Assembly (NCBI GenBank): GCA_030690245.1
Contig: JAUYGW010000035.1
Location: forward strand, 1-6,337
Direction of reading: 5' to 3'
Source of the DNA: Gallionella sp.
GTDB taxonomy: Bacteria; Pseudomonadota; Gammaproteobacteria; Burkholderiales; Gallionellaceae
Length of the DNA: 6,337 nt
The position numbers were made by a program, and so were the translations under genes. The notes under the pieces are model-generated. The model saw only the letters and a list, made by a program, of their open reading frames with translations, searched no databases and was not told where the DNA came from. Position 1 is the first letter of the stretch. The number at the start of each line of letters is the position of its first letter. Shown piece after piece: positions 6,098 to 6,337 of the stretch.

Positions 6098-6128
6098 GGG
6101 TTAAAACCCATAAGTTACCTCCGGGTAA
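6098..6128 (+). promoter_or_regulatory. Pair of short hairpins in the oxidoreductase leader
   Basis: GGGTT-AA-AACCC (6098-6109) is followed by TTACC-TCCG-GGTAA (6115-6128); stems are 5 bp each. They sit 23 bp upstream of the ribosome binding site. The GGGTTA and GGGTAA parts are near copies, so alternative pairing is possible. Either could be an operator or an RNA element; the stems are short enough to be chance. Confidence 0.25.
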
Positions 6129-6150
6129 TCGAACAAATTAAATACTGACT

Positions 6151-6157
6151 GAAGGAG
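6151..6157 (+). promoter_or_regulatory. Strong ribosome binding site of the pyruvate oxidoreductase gene
   Basis: GAAGGAG lies 7 nt upstream of the ATG at 6165, a near-ideal Shine-Dalgarno and spacing. It fixes the start at 6165 and contrasts with the weak or absent sites of pycA, pycB and the lyase gene. Confidence 0.8.
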
Positions 6158-6164
6158 TTTTTAG

Positions 6165-6337
<173 letters not shown>

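Larger units (their letters stand above)
5341..6164. other. 824 bp divergent intergenic region between pycA and the pyruvate oxidoreductase gene
   Basis: No credible gene is visible. From the pycA side it holds the leader with GAATT-type units repeated at 10 bp steps (5341, 5351, 5361), the pycA promoter, the 12 bp palindrome, and an AT-rich stretch (5510-5575) with a poor plus-strand promoter pair (TTGTCA at 5524, TAAGAT at 5545, only 15 bp apart). Further right are tiny ORFs around 5575-5724, a GCCCGC/GCGGGC hairpin at 5903-5916, the 43 bp tandem repeat, and two small hairpins next to the oxidoreductase start. Overlapping open frames at 5780-6148 and 5802-6104 (plus) and 5575-5892 (minus) share no recognisable domain. 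Confidence 0.6.

Noticed and set aside
5780..6148. Two overlapping plus-strand frames (122 and 100 codons) before nifJ
   Set aside because: Both cross the 43 bp tandem repeat, whose copies shift frame; neither has a ribosome binding site or a recognisable domain.

Overview
This window looks like chromosomal DNA from a moderately GC-rich proteobacterium. A betaproteobacterium of the Nitrosomonadales/Gallionella type is my best guess, inferred from protein character and REP-like repeats and not proven. It holds central carbon metabolism genes around the pyruvate / oxaloacetate / acetyl-CoA node, with unusually repeat-rich intergenic gaps.

Layout: four genes lie on the minus strand. In transcription order they are pycA (5340 to 3922, biotin carboxylase subunit), pycB (3769 to 1934, carboxyltransferase plus biotin carrier), a CitE/HpcH-HpaI family CoA-ester lyase (1785 to 781) and the 5' part of pntA (561 to the window edge, NAD(P) transhydrogenase alpha). 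On the plus strand, divergent from pycA across an 824 bp gap, a pyruvate:ferredoxin/flavodoxin oxidoreductase (nifJ type) starts at 6165 and runs off the right edge.

PycA and PycB together make a two-subunit pyruvate carboxylase (pyruvate + bicarbonate + ATP to oxaloacetate). The divergent oxidoreductase interconverts pyruvate with acetyl-CoA + CO2. The lyase cleaves or forms a 3-hydroxyacyl-CoA such as malyl-CoA or citryl-CoA, releasing acetyl-CoA. PntA belongs to the proton-pumping transhydrogenase that balances NADH and NADPH. A shared role in distributing carbon and reductant around pyruvate is an inference from gene order.

The gaps carry most of the unexplained structure: a 79 bp palindrome built of 10 bp-phased CACGGAT units directly before the lyase gene; a 12 bp perfect inverted repeat followed by a REP-like hairpin between pycA and pycB; a sigma70-like promoter with a 12 bp perfect palindrome upstream of pycA; and a 43 bp tandem repeat before the oxidoreductase gene. 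I saw no rRNA, tRNA, CRISPR array, transposase or phage gene. I do not see a convincing new multi-gene system; the repeats and gene arrangement are the points worth checking.
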